Shown: positions 33,287 through 44,959 of the stretch, in pieces
Layout of the letters: the number at the start of each line of letters is the position of its first letter
Numbering within the stretch: the stretch's first letter is position 1
Source: Bryum argenteum
Taxonomy: Eukaryota; Streptophyta; Bryopsida; Bryales; Bryaceae
Length of the DNA: 64,000 nucleotides
Direction of reading: 5' to 3'
Assembly: GCA_037043015.1 (NCBI GenBank)
Contig: CM073322.1
Location: 16,007,601-16,071,600, forward strand
The notes under the pieces: model-generated
What the model was told of the DNA's origin: nothing
What the model saw: only the letters and a program-made list of their open reading frames with translations
The model's database searches: none
Program-made: the position numbers and the translations under genes

Positions 33287-35755
33287 TCATGCAGCATGGC
33301 GATGAACACCAAGTTGATCTCGTAGCTGAAAGAATTGAGCTGGCGGTAAAGCCTTAGTAAGGATATCTGCTGTCTGATCGTGAGTACACACGTAAGAGAC
33401 ACTGCTGTCCCCGTTCGTGTGATGTTCACGAATCACGTGATATTGAATATCAATATGCTTCGTTTTCTGATGATATTCGGGATTGAGGATGAGCCGAATA
33501 GCTGATTGATTATCAGAGTAGAGCGGTGTGGGTCCACGCTGAGGGTAGCCCAGCCCAGCCCGAAGTCGTCTGCTCCAAATAATTTCTTTCGTGGCAATGT
33601 GGGCGGCTAGGTACTCAGCTTCTGTCGTGGATGAGGCGGTGCAGGGCTGCTTGCGACTAAGCCAGGCAACAGGACCGTGGTTGAGGATGAGTACAACACC
33701 CGAGCGTGATTTTCTGTCGTCAAGATCTTGGCCCATGATCAACTGCGATGGAAAGCTTGGAATTCGGATCGGCAGGCACTTGGACAGAGTGAAGATCAGT
33801 ATAACCAAATTTTTGAAGAAGGCGCTCCACATATTGCGTTTGATCGAGAAAAAGAGAACGCGTGGCCCGGTTCCGGGTGATGTGTAAACCCACAAAGGTG
33901 TCAGGTTCATTACGTCGAACCTTGAAAACATCGTGCATTTCATCCAGGATGGAATGAATAGAAGCGTTGTCAACAGAAGCCATGAGTCCGTCATCGACGA
34001 AGATGGCCAGTAAGATAATCGGGGTTTTTGTCGAGACGTAGATGCAAGGATCAGCATCTGTCGATCGAAGTTGATGGTTGTGTAAAAACTGATTAAACCT
34101 CCGGTTCCAAACTCTCGAAGCTTGTCGTAATCCGTAGATAGATTTCTTCAAACGACAAACTTTTGTAGGATGGGACTTATCCTCAAAGTACGGTGGCTGC
34201 GTCATGTATAGCTCTTCGTCTATCTCCCCATGAAGAAAGGCAGTACACACATCGAATTGCACCATGTTCAGATCGTTCACTGCAACCAGAGAGAGGAGCG
34301 TACGGATAGAATCGAATTTAGCCACAGGACTAAAAGTTTCCGTAAAGTCGATACCGTATCTCTGAGTAAATCCGCGAGCGACTAGGCGGGTTTTGTATCG
34401 GTCGATCTCACCATGGGCGTTGTACTTAAGCTTGAATGTCCATTTACATGTGACTGGCTTGCGCTGAGGTGGAAGATCAGTGATTTCCCACGTTTCGTTC
34501 TCGAGCAGAGAACGGTATTCATTCTGCATGGCATCGATCCACATGGGAGCTTCGGCAGAAGACAAGGCCTCGGCCAGCGTGGCTGGTTCTAGGACAGTGT
34601 CGTTCGCAGTCGCAAGGCGTGTCATGAACGCCCAATCCCCATAGCGGTCATGAGAATAAGACATGCGAGAGGGATTATCCAAGACTGTTTGAAGATCTAT
34701 ACGATTGAGAGGATCGGATTATCCAAGACTGTTTGAAGATCTATACGATTGAGAGGATCGGATTCATGAAGTAGAGATATAGAATTACATGATAGAGCAG
34801 TTGTAGAAATGACAGCTGATGAGGGAACATGAAGGGAAGATGGTAACGTAACGACCTCAGTGGAGGAATCAGAAACTGGCGGAGCAGATAGAGAAGGGAA
34901 CATAGTAGAATATGTGGAGGTAGGCAAGTTAAAAGCGACAATAGTTGGTGGAGGAGAGAGGGAAGAAACAAGTTCAGGAAAAGTGACCTGACCATGCTCA
35001 TTGAAAATGACATCCCGAGTGATAGCAACGTTATTCTTGGTGAAATCCCAGATTCTGTATGCCTTGGATTCGTCAGAGTATCCGACAAGCATGCCAGGCC
35101 GACTCTTGGGCTGCAACTTCGTCCTTGTGTGTTTCTCTGCATGGATGAATGCCGGGCAACCAAATATGCGTATGTGATTCAGTGATGGTTTTATTCCAAA
35201 CCAAGCTTCGTAAGGAGTCGTTGTAGATCGAGTGAACGATGTCGTTCTATTCAGAACATAGATAGCAGTTTGTACGGCTTCACCCCAACATTTGAGTGGA
35301 ATTTTAGGGGAATGCATCATGCTGCGAACCAACTCCATCGTTGTCCGGTTTTCTCTCTCTGCGGCACCATTCTGTTCGGGTGTGTAAGGAGCCGTAAGCT
35401 CTTGACGGATTAGCTGTTCATCAAAAAACTGTTTGGCTCGTTTGCTGACGAATTCACCTCCACGGTCAGATCGGAGGACACAAACAGGGTGACCAGTGTC
35501 ACGAAGTACTTGACGAAAAGCTTGCTGAAGAGCAGATAAGGCATCGGACTTATGCTTGAGACAGAAGACTAGGCCGTAGCCAGTAGCATCATCTTTGAGT
35601 AAAAGCACATAAAAAGCCCCACCAATAGATTCAGTATCCATGGGACCCATTAGATCAGCGTGAATTGAGGCTCCGGGGTGAGTAGCAGTGGCACGAACAA
35701 GATTGACTGGAAATGGTGTCCGATGCTGTTTGCCGTAGCAGCAGCCTTCACAAAG
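33287..35755 (-). mobile_element. Ty1/Copia LTR retrotransposon fossil (pol part)
   Basis: Minus-strand remains of a Copia pol: integrase core, reverse transcriptase and RNase H in the Copia order, with typical wording such as AERENRTTMELVRSMM, GIDFTETFSPVAKFDSIRT and RSGVVLILNHG. Gag and LTRs were not recognised in the window. It is broken in a handful of places and looks moderately old. Its right side abuts a TTAA-type DNA element remnant (35757-35867). Confidence 0.9.
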
Positions 35756-35756
35756 A

Positions 35757-35867
35757 TCTTACGGTTGGATCTTTTAAATAATGCTTAGATTGAGATGTTT
35801 TGAACATAATCTGAAGGAGGGTCAAATTTTGTGACTTCGACCGTTTTGCAACAAGGAAATTTAGGGG
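35757..35867. mobile_element. TTAA-type element end fragment
   Basis: The right end is GGAAATTTAGGGG-TTAA (TTAA at 35868-35871). The last 20 bases are the exact complement of the left end of the 13.9-kb element, and the shared internal motif TTACGGTTGGATC sits near 35760. Only about 110 bases remain, next to the Copia fossil. Confidence 0.6.
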
Positions 35868-35871
35868 TTAA

Positions 35872-38559
35872 GCTCTAATGAATTAATTACTCATTAAAGA
35901 AGAATAATTATCTAACATGGCCCATGGATATAACAAAAGTGCGTGAGAATCAATCAACCGTCGGTAATGAAGTTATTGAAGATAATTACGCAAAAGTTGG
36001 TATCAAAGTTATCTTTTTGATTACTCACTAACAAAGAACTCTGACATGTTCGGATGGAATATGTTTTCTTTGATTTAGAAGCATAAATCAAGAATCTTAA
36101 AGCATAAGAAGAAAGTATTATATTAGTTTATGTACCATAGATCAATTTATGTCCTCATTGGTGGTATATAAGAATTTTGATTTACCACATGAAAGATGTT
36201 TTATTGATGCAAGTCTATGACAAAATTCTAAATACATAAGGGGTTTGAAGAATTACTTAGATGTGTTATGAAATGGGTGCTTAGTAACTCCTATAAAGAT
36301 CTGCTGATACAACATAATAAAAGTCTTTATTTTTTGGCATTTTTAGCATTTTTAGGCATTAGTTAGATTACTTTCAAGAAAAAAATCTCTGATTTGTGAT
36401 GGAATCAAGAGCTTTAAGTTTGTGGATGAATAGATATCATAGTTTTTATTAGTAGTGGTTGGAAAAAGATTGATTGGCTAAGATTATATGTTATAGGTTG
36501 AAATGGAAAAAGGGTACTAGTAATTTTGAATTTTTGTTGTTAGTTTCTCAAAGTAAATTTTTTATAATGCCAAGCAAATTTTTTCCATGTTTGTGCTTGA
36601 AAACATGTAATAAAATTTCTATGCATTTATTTGAAGTTCTCAAAATTGTGTATGATTCATCTTTCTTTAGACACCTTGTATACATTTTTTTACTTTTTAT
36701 GAAAGATATTATTTCAAGTTGTAGAAATCTTTCAAAATTTTGCATTTATTATTGTTGGGCCATATATATTACAAACATTTTAAATGCAAGTCTAAGCTCT
36801 CAACAATTGCACACATGATTTTTATTAGAAATGAACTTGGAGGTGCATGTGAAGTTTGGAACACGTCTATGAGTATGACTTAGCATGGATTTTTATTTAA
36901 TTTGGTGAATTTGGTTCTAAATCCTTGCTAAGTAGGAATATTGCTATAAAATTAAAATGAGAATAGTAATTTAGTACCAATTCATGTCTAAACTTGAAAA
37001 CACATCCATGGATGGACTCTCCTATAATCTTTTCTGCATAAATATCTAAGGCTAATTTGAATATTTGAAAAGGCTTAGATCCACATAGATCACATATTCA
37101 TATTTGACCAAAAGGCCTCTACATTTATAAGTGATAACCCTTTTTTATGCTATAGTAATGACTTGAAATTCACCAGCAGAAAATTTTGCCTAGAAATATA
37201 ATCTTAATTGGCCCAATGGAACATGAAATTGATTCAAGTTACATATCATTATAACCCTATGAATAAGGCATGCCCTATAATTGAAGATATGGAAATTGAA
37301 AACTGCATTTTTCATAACCCCTAGACTTTATTCCTATTTGGTGGAATCTCTACTATTTAATCTTCTTGAGTAGAAAAATCTTCAACTAGAATTAAAGTTT
37401 ACACCTCCGTTGTCTCATGTAGAAAATAGTAATAAAAAAAAATATTGGCTTAAATAATAAACCTATAAATGTGAGAACTACCCCAAATTTTACAAAAGAG
37501 AAGCAGTCCAAAACCAAACCCCTTGAGTTATAATGAATGCCATATCTTTGTTGCATTTTGGATTGAGAAAATATTCTTCAAGGAAAATTAGACTCAAAGT
37601 AGAATTCAAGACAACAAATAGAGTTGAAATCTACTCGTGAATGGAGGTGATATAACTCGTGAAGAGCCTTACATTTTTATTTTATTACTATTATGATTTT
37701 ATTCTTTTGGTATGAAAATATTATTACAAATCTAGGACCTAAACATTTGAATGAGATTTCTAGTTGTTTGGCATGTCGATGTCGACTCATCACATCCTAG
37801 GATTGAAGAAGGTCCCAAGGGTTCCGTTGTTCACTTATGAAAGTAGTACATGAGTTGGGTTCAAAACGTTGTAAGACACCTCCGTTCCTATTTACCATTG
37901 ATGTTCAAAAGAGAAGTGCGAGAAGCCAAGCGTAGTACGAGAGGAGTGGGTGGGGTCAACCTATGGTGTACCGGTTGTTCTGCCAATAGGAGCGCCAAGT
38001 AGCTAAGTTGGTAAAAAAGAACTGATGAAAGCATATAAGGGAGAAATCCTTCATTTTATCTAAAATATCAATATTTATGAAAAAGTTATGTTTTTGTGAT
38101 TAGCTTACATTTGCAAAACAAAACCCCCCATGTTTTTAAACCATAAATCAAAAGCTGCTTATTCCAAAATGCATGCCATACATCAACAACATTTTTGAAG
38201 GATAGATTCTCTACAACTTTATGACTAGAAGTAGACTTGATGACTTGATGTAGGTTCCAAGCCAACAGATTTTGGCGGATTTTTTTGCATGAAGAAGTTA
38301 CGACTCAAGGGTGAGTCCTTCATCTAAAATGTTGAATTTTAACATTAGCCTATAGACATTTGTGGTGTCTATGTGCCCTTACTTATTCCAACATGCAATA
38401 GCATTTAATCTTTTGTATCACACAAGTAAAATATGAATTGCAAGTTCATAACCATTGTAGATGATAGTATATTTCAAACAAATACACCATGTATTTTATT
38501 GAAAAATGAAAAATGGATTGAGGAGGGAGAATGTCAAAAAAATAACATGTGCGTACAGG
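35872..38559. other. AT-rich intergenic DNA, nothing recognised
   Basis: About 2.7 kb with low GC, no coding frame above chance and no repeat matched elsewhere in the window. A slightly GC-richer stretch at 37770-38000 has no identifiable content. Confidence 0.4.
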
Positions 38560-38563
38560 TTAA

Positions 38564-38834
38564 CCCCTAAAGTCAAAATTGACCACATTGGTGTAGGTCT
38601 GTTTAAAAAATATTACTTTTTATTGCAAAAACTCAAACTTTGACTAAATACATCTCAAAATCTGTATGGTAAAATTCGATAAAATTGGTGGGTAGACTCA
38701 TTAAACAATTGCCAATTAATTAGATAATCAAAGATCTTACGGTAAGATCACCAAAATCAGTCTGAAAAAACTTTGATCACGGATTTCCAAATATGGCAAT
38801 CTGGAGGGTTACTGTAGAGCTTTCCCTCTAGGGG
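38564..38834. mobile_element. TTAA-type MITE, short intact copy
   Basis: 271 bp with ends CCCCTAAAG and, inverted, CCCCTAGAG, flanked on both sides by TTAA (38560-38563 and 38835-38838). It contains CAAAAACTCAAACTTTGACT, CATCTCAAAATC and CTGTAGAGCTTT, shared with the 16.6-kb element, of which it represents an unoccupied version. Confidence 0.8.
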
Positions 38835-38838
38835 TTAA

Positions 38839-39371
38839 CCAAAACCCACTTCCTTGGTCAGAGTTTCCACCATTCATTTTATTTATATTCATTATTTTGA
38901 AACAAACAATTTATCTATCAATTGAGAAATACTTTTGTACCATAGGAGAAACTTTGTCTGGAGAAACAACGGCTAAATTCGAGGCACCTAAAACCGACCA
39001 GGCACCCATAACCAACTAGTAGAGTATTCCAAATCCGCTCACAAGAAATCTCCCCGCCAAGTAGCCATGATACTTAGGTTCATGATAGTAATTTTCTCAA
39101 CTGATATGATACATTGATTGGTTCTTAAAAAAATCAAAAAAAGTATCTAAAATGTTACTTTCAACATTATCCGTTTTAGGGGAACCTACATATCGGTTAA
39201 GTGTATGAGTAACATTTTGGCTCTCAAAAGTCATTGTAAATTACATATTGGAGCAAACATTTAAATTTGAAGATGCATCCCTCATAACATTTATTTTTCT
39301 CCGAAGGAAAAGCACCCTCCATTGATACACCTCCCTTTTTGGTGGGAATCCTCTTAAATGGTCGGTTTTAG
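38839..39371. other. Intergenic, nothing recognised
   Basis: AT-rich sequence between the TTAA MITE and the SINE. No gene or repeat identified. Confidence 0.35.
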
Positions 39372-39565
39372 GTTAGTGCAACTTGCCTTCGAGATACCCG
39401 GCATGGTATCTCTCCCCATACGGACTTTCGGGTACCCATACAACAAGGCATATCAACCCCTACTATAGCTGAATGGACTATGATAGTAGCAACCATGCTA
39501 GCAGGAGGAATAAAACCCACAACCTCCTCATTAGCCCTAACCACCAAGCCAACACACCATCAGAA
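39372..39565 (-). mobile_element. tRNA-derived SINE, copy 1
   Basis: On the minus strand the head TTGGCTTGGTGGTTAGGGC looks like a pol III A-box and GAGGAGGTTGTGGGTTTTATTCC holds a B-box-like segment. The body then carries ATAGTCCATTCAGCTATAGT, GCCTTGTTGTATGGGTACC and AAAGTCCGTATGGGG. The same order is found on the plus strand at 43868-44052. The tail is not a clean A run. Confidence 0.6.
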
Positions 39566-40033
39566 TTTTTGGTTTCCAAACTTTTGTTGACCAAAAAGCT
39601 CACCCCCTCCGTCCTTTCCAAGGCGAAATTTCCTCATCATCTCCGCACAAAGAGTACGATATGATAAAATACTGTCCGGCACCGTTTCTGGCAAACCTCA
39701 CCACAATCCTTGCACCGTTTGCATCCTTAGAACCCACAGATCAATCGATCGTCTCGCACTCTTCCAGCTTAGTGGAGCTTCTCACTCATTCCCAGGTAAA
39801 GGCATTTCTTTCACTTTCTTTTCACTAGACCAAGCACAATGTGTGAGCATCCGATCAATTGCTGTTACTCACACAGAATTGGAGCCTTTAGGGTTCCAAG
39901 GAGAGAACGAAAGAAAATTTTGTGTTGTCGGCCGAAACCAGCGATTCATGCAATCAATGGTGCTTTGCTTTAGTATGATCAAACAATTTAGCCTCGAGCT
40001 AAAGATGGCGTTCGTGACAGGAATTGCATTGTA
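39566..40033 (+). promoter_or_regulatory. GST kappa upstream region with possible 5' UTR intron
   Basis: A pyrimidine-rich leader leads to CATTCCCAG|GTAAAGG at about 39796 and GTGACAG|GAATTGC at about 40019, a plausible 5' UTR intron ending 14 bases before the ATG. No TATA box is clear. Confidence 0.35.
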
Positions 40034-41713
40034 ATGGAGGAGAATGGCGATGATCCAGTTGAGATCCTGGTGTGCTTGGACGCCTTGTCGCCCTATTCTT
40101 TCTTTGCCCTCTCTGTACTCTTAAGGTGACCACTCTCTCTCTCTCTCTCTCTCTCTTTTTTCCTCCTGTTCTCTAGCTGATCGACGTGTTAACGATGAAC
40201 ATGTGATGAGGTGACAGATACAAAGAGAGATGGAACTTGCATATGAAGTTGCTGCCGGTGCTTCTTGGTGCAGTACAGAAAGCCACGGGTAATCGGCCGC
40301 CCGGAGCCGTTCCTGCCAAAGGTTAGCCAGCCTCGCTCAAGCATTGACCTAAAGATTATGCAACTAGGAGCTGAGGGATCAACTCCACCTTAAGAAACGC
40401 CATGATTCATCAAATTAGTTGCTTCCTGTTTGCAATTTAGTATCAGGATTGACTGACCTTTTCGCCATGTGCAGCTCGATGGGGGAGCGAGGACACCTTG
40501 CGAAATAGTCGTTTCATGAACGTTCCATTTCGGGGGGTTCCTGCAGGATTTGGAACCACGGCGACTTCCATGCGTTGTCAACGCGTTTTGACAGCCATTG
40601 CCGAATCTAAGGTTTTACTTTAGACATTTCCTCCTGAATATGAGCATTCATGGTGCTGCTCCATGTCTGGTTTCGAAGGCTCTAAGCTATTAGATTGAGT
40701 AAAGCCTGAGTGAGTTTCGTGTTTTGTGACGGTGGATGAGCAGGGGTACTACTCGAAGGAGCTGGCGGCGGCATTCATGGCGTTTTTCCATGCCATCTTC
40801 GCCGTGAAACCCAACCACGATGTGAACCTCACTGATTCCACCTTCCTGCGCAACTGCTGCATGTCTGCAGGATTCTCAGAAACCGAAGCTGACCAATTCG
40901 TTCGCTCTAGTGAGGATGACTCCATCAAGTCACGCCTCAAGGTAACTAACTACTCGCCCCTCCGCCTTCAAATCACGAACACAAAATGGCAATTTTGTTA
41001 GAATAACAAGATCTCAAACTGTGTCATGTTGACATACCAAAATCACCATATTGGCATTCTGGTGGGCATGTGCCAGTATAGAGCACCCATTGCTGTCTAG
41101 TAGTATTACTTATCCTTCGTAAACTCACCCTCTTTATTCATCGAAACTTCATCCCCAATCGCCATTTTAACTGAATTGAGGTTACAACAGTCAGTTCTTC
41201 GATGGTTGCGTCTTGGCACACATTATTAAGTATCATACTATGAGGACTGTCTTCTATAATTCTCCATACATCGAGGAATCTTCGAGGGGGGATCTCCTTT
41301 ATTGCTTCGAATCTTATTCTCAGAGTACAACGCTTCCGGTGCATGCATTTTGAGTATTAAACTTTCAGGATATCGGTGAGAGGTTCTGAAACTTCTCGAT
41401 AGAAACATGGCTAGTAAAAGAATCCATAACGGAGAGGAAGCAATGCTGAGAATGGATGGAGAGTTTTATGTTTCTTTTCTGGGATTTTGAATGCTAAGAA
41501 CATTCGTGTGTTTTCTGTTGACAGGAAAATACAGAATTGGCAGTGAAGAAAGGGATGTTTGGGGCACCAACATTTTATGTAACAAAGAAGAGTGGCCAAA
41601 AGGCACGGGAGATGATGTTTTTTGGGTCAGATCGGTTTGAGCAGATGGCTTTCGTGCTTGGCAAGCCTTGGGAGGGTCCTAACCCTCCTCCACAAACTAA
41701 TAGCAGATTGTGA
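40034..41713 (+). CDS. Glutathione S-transferase kappa-class (DsbA-like) with PTS1 end
   Basis: Five GT-AG exons, 40034-40125, 40218-40321, 40475-40611, 40744-40941 and 41525-41713, join in frame to 239 residues, close to the 226 of human GSTK1. Exon 1 holds the active-site segment LDALSPYSFFALSVLLR, with the catalytic-type serine at about 19. Next comes LLPVLLGAVQKATGNRPPGA, matching the kappa FLGGIM..SGN.PP region, then NVPFRGVP, a helical insert, and GAPTFYV with the cis-proline. The C-terminus FGSDRFEQMAFVLGKPWEGP is diagnostic, and the last residues are SRL, a peroxisomal PTS1 (human GSTK1 ends ARL). Kappa enzymes conjugate or reduce peroxides with glutathione in mitochondria and peroxisomes. 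Bacterial 2-hydroxychromene-2-carboxylate isomerase is a close relative and an alternative name. A (CT)n run lies in intron 1. Confidence 0.9.
40133..40157 (+). repeat. (CT)n microsatellite
   Basis: About 11-12 uninterrupted CT units within intron 1 of the kappa GST, followed by a T run. Confidence 0.9.
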
Positions 41714-41872
41714 TTGCTTAGTTTTTGTTATTATTGCTTTGACAAACATATGTAATTTTATGTGAAGAAGGATCAAATGTTTTTCAGTAGATTTTGGGTA
41801 TGTGGGAATCTATCAATATATGGAGGTGAGATTTCGCAAAAGTGGGATACATTATGGCCTCAAAGCCTTTAA

Positions 41873-42840
41873 CCCCTAAACACGCCGAATGTCAAAAAAC
41901 GACATTTTGGATGGAAGGCAACAACTTTGAATAGCCATATCTTCTTCTCCCAAGGTCCGTTTTGGATGAAATTACTTGGGTTAGGTTCCAAATCAAGTCT
42001 TGTTTGTGTTGTAAAATTTGCAAGCCCATACAATAAAGTATGAATCAATGGAGTGCACTTTAGTGAAGACAGCTCTTGTTTTTGGGTTTCCAAGCATGGG
42101 GCATGTATTACCATTGCAAGCCAATTATGTGAAATTAAAAATAGTTTTTCATGATTTTTTTTTTCATGGTCATGATCTTAAGGTGATTCTTAACAACTTT
42201 GTAGTGAGAAGTTTTTGATCCAAATGATTTTGCTATTGGATTTGCAATGATGTTTTGTCAATAGAAAAAGTTGAGAAAATGGATGATCTTTGAGGAGCTA
42301 TATCTCCTTTATCCACCGTTGGATTTCAACTTAATTTTTTGGGATGGCCTCCAATTAGAATCTAGTGGTAGAACCCTTAACAAGATCGAAGATGTTTTGA
42401 AGATAAGGCATGAAATTGAATGCAAAGGGTCTATTTTTGGACTATTTTTCCTTTGTAAAATTTTTGGCAGTTTTTACCATTGCATGGCTTTTATTTGAGC
42501 CAAGAAATTTTTTTGGTGAATTTTTGTTGGGTAAAGGACTTATTAAGATGAAGGTGAACATCTTTCTAGTTGGTGATTTTTTTCTTTGCAATAGGTATAT
42601 TGGTAGCATTTCCACCTCAAAGTGAAAATGATGAAATTTTGCAGTTTGTTTTTAGTATTGATATGTTATGATCTCCCGATCTATAAGGCCTCATGACTCA
42701 ATATTTGGTCCACATGATCTTCGATAAGTCTATTACAGGTTTGTACGGTTGAGATCTTAATAGCTTCTCTTCATTTTCATTTATGACGATTTCTATGGAA
42801 ATGTGCTTTTCTGCTAAAAATAGGTTGGGGCGTTTAGGGG
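41873..42840. mobile_element. TTAA-type element, about 970 bp, full-length
   Basis: The ends CCCCTAAACACGCC and, inverted, CCCCTAAACGCCCC lie between TTAA at 41869-41872 and 42841-42844. The first half is repeated in inverse orientation at 2430-3160. Short open frames inside are AT-rich and lack a transposase signature. It lies about 160 bases downstream of the GST kappa stop. Confidence 0.75.
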
Positions 42841-42844
42841 TTAA

Positions 42845-43867
42845 GGTAGAGGCACCTAATTTGGTTTCTAGCCAAGTTTTCACACATGGTATGTTGAGAT
42901 ACAAATCATGCATTAAGAATGAGCTATAGTATCTAAAGAACACATTTGTAAGCTCATTTCAAATTTGAACATTCAAATTGAAGCAAAGAATGGTAACACT
43001 TGTTTGTGGATAGTGTATGAAGCTTTTGTAATATCTTGTATCCTTGTCATTGATGAATGTGGACAAATGTATTGAAAATGAAGTAGTCTTCAACGTGGTT
43101 GCAACGCACTTTACGGTTTTGAAAACGGATCACTTTTGAGTGCACAGGAAATGTTCAAAGTTGATGGAAAAGTTACCCTTCACTGCTGGATCCGTAAATT
43201 ATCTCGAGGGTATTGCACATGATCTTATAGAAGTTAAGTATTGGTTATATTCTTCAATTTACACCATAAAATACAAATTCTCACATTGCATTGAAAGAGG
43301 GTAGATCTGAGGGTAAAACATGCAAGTAAATACTGCCTTGAAACTTAGAAATTAGGGGGTTAAGGGTTGCTTTACACTGTGGACCACAAAGATTGACCAC
43401 GACCTTCTAAAACTTGTGATTGGAGAATAAAGTGCTCTTGGTCCCATTTGGTTTTACACTACCTTGAAAAAGGGAGAATAACCACTAACTTTGAGGTCCC
43501 AAAGTATGCAAAAATTTTCATAATGGATAATGTTTTCATGATCTCCTTGATTATAGTTGAGTCCAAGCAAATGCCTCCGCTCAACTACAATTAAGGACCC
43601 CATGAGGCTCAAAAATAATTGATTGGCCAATCTTCAATTATTTAATGAGAAAAAAGGGAAAAAGGGGAGGGTAAAAGAGAGAATGATGAGGATTTATATT
43701 AAGGAATTGAGCTTAAACTTGTCCCAATCCAAATCCACTTTACACTACAAGATTGACTAAGCCACTCTAGATTCATTTTTTTAATTTTACATGGTTACGG
43801 CCCTTGGCCAAGAGCCACGACCATGAAAACAATTTTAATTTTCTTGGTCATGGCTCTTGGTGTGTAA
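42845..43867. other. AT-rich intergenic DNA
   Basis: No gene recognised. TTAGGGGGTTAAGG at about 43353-43366 looks like one more TTAA-type end, but a partner end was not found. Confidence 0.35.
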
Positions 43868-44052
43868 AGGGAGGCACTATCAGTGGTTCGGGCTCATAGC
43901 CCGCATGAGGAGGTTGTGGGTTCTATTCCCCATGCTCACCACCATAGTCCACCCAACTATTGTGGGGGGGGGGGGTCCTTGGACCTTGTTGTATGGGTAC
44001 CTCAAAGTCCTTTGGGGAATGCTATGTCAAGTATTTTCAAAACACTAGTAAC
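43868..44052 (+). mobile_element. tRNA-derived SINE, copy 2
   Basis: The head ATCAGTGGTTCGGGCTCATA is followed by GAGGAGGTTGTGGGTTCTAT and TCCCC. The body has ATAGTCCACCCAACTATTGT, a G run, CCTTGTTGTATGGGTACC and AAAGTCCTTTGGGGA, in the same order as the minus-strand copy at 39372-39565. It ends shortly before the left inverted end of the MULE. Confidence 0.6.
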
Positions 44053-44959
44053 TAGCTAGAAATTAGCATAGTTATAGTACCCACCCTCGACCGCTTTGGC
44101 AGGATATCCCCCACGCTGGGCCTTTACCACGCGTGGGGTACATCCATCATCCGTGCCGCGCTGGTGTGCCCCCCAGCTCATCCCTCATTGCACGCCGTGT
44201 CTGCCCTCGCTGCTCGCCCCATCTCGTGCCCGGCCAGTTTGCTTTCCTCGCGCCTCCGCACCCGCTCCTGCTCCAGCTCCGCTCCTACGGCGGCTTCTCT
44301 CCTGCTCCGGCTCCACTCCTGCGGTGGCTTCGCTCCTTCGACGGTCGTGTTTCCTGCTGCCGCTGCCGCCCCATTGCTCAGGCACCCGTTAGTAGTGTCG
44401 GTGCTTGACCTGCTTCCTGACAATTTAGTGAGGGATTAAATAATTTCTGGTGCTCTGGAGTAAGTAACCGTGCACTAAGGCCGTTCATCCACAAATCATG
44501 AAATTACTACACATTGTGTAGTAGCATTCGAGTTTGCTCCGTCGTATTATCCAAATTGTGGTATAACCGCATTCCTACCTTGGTTTCATCAATGAGCTCT
44601 GTTAATAACTCCCAGGAATAGCGTGATTACTTCGTTGTCGCTCTTGTGCGAGCCTGACAAAGTTTATGTACATAATTCGAACCAGTGCGCAGTACATAGT
44701 TCGAACCTTGTCTATGACCAACGCGATTTCAAACCGGAGCGCTTCCAGGACACAAGCATTGGAAGTTGCAAGCCGTGGGCGAAGGCAGGTGAAGCTTGTG
44801 TCGATGCAAGCAGTAGATGCCAGTCATGTGTTGACATTATTGAATATTTCTCCAATGCTTTTGATATGAACTCTAATCCTCTTGCTTGTGTCCTTGCTAG
44901 GTTAACTTAATTTGATCTCGACATCAACAAGCTTGCTTAGAAGATCTTGATCAATCACT

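Noticed and set aside
43353-43366. Single TTAGGGGGTTAAGG as another TTAA-type end
   Set aside because: No opposing end or internal similarity was found within 1 kb. It may be a chance or solo end.
44096-44439. Three overlapping Pro/Ser/Arg-rich plus frames
   Set aside because: GC-rich low-complexity DNA in the subterminal region of the MULE. All frames are open because stops are AT-rich. No domain seen.
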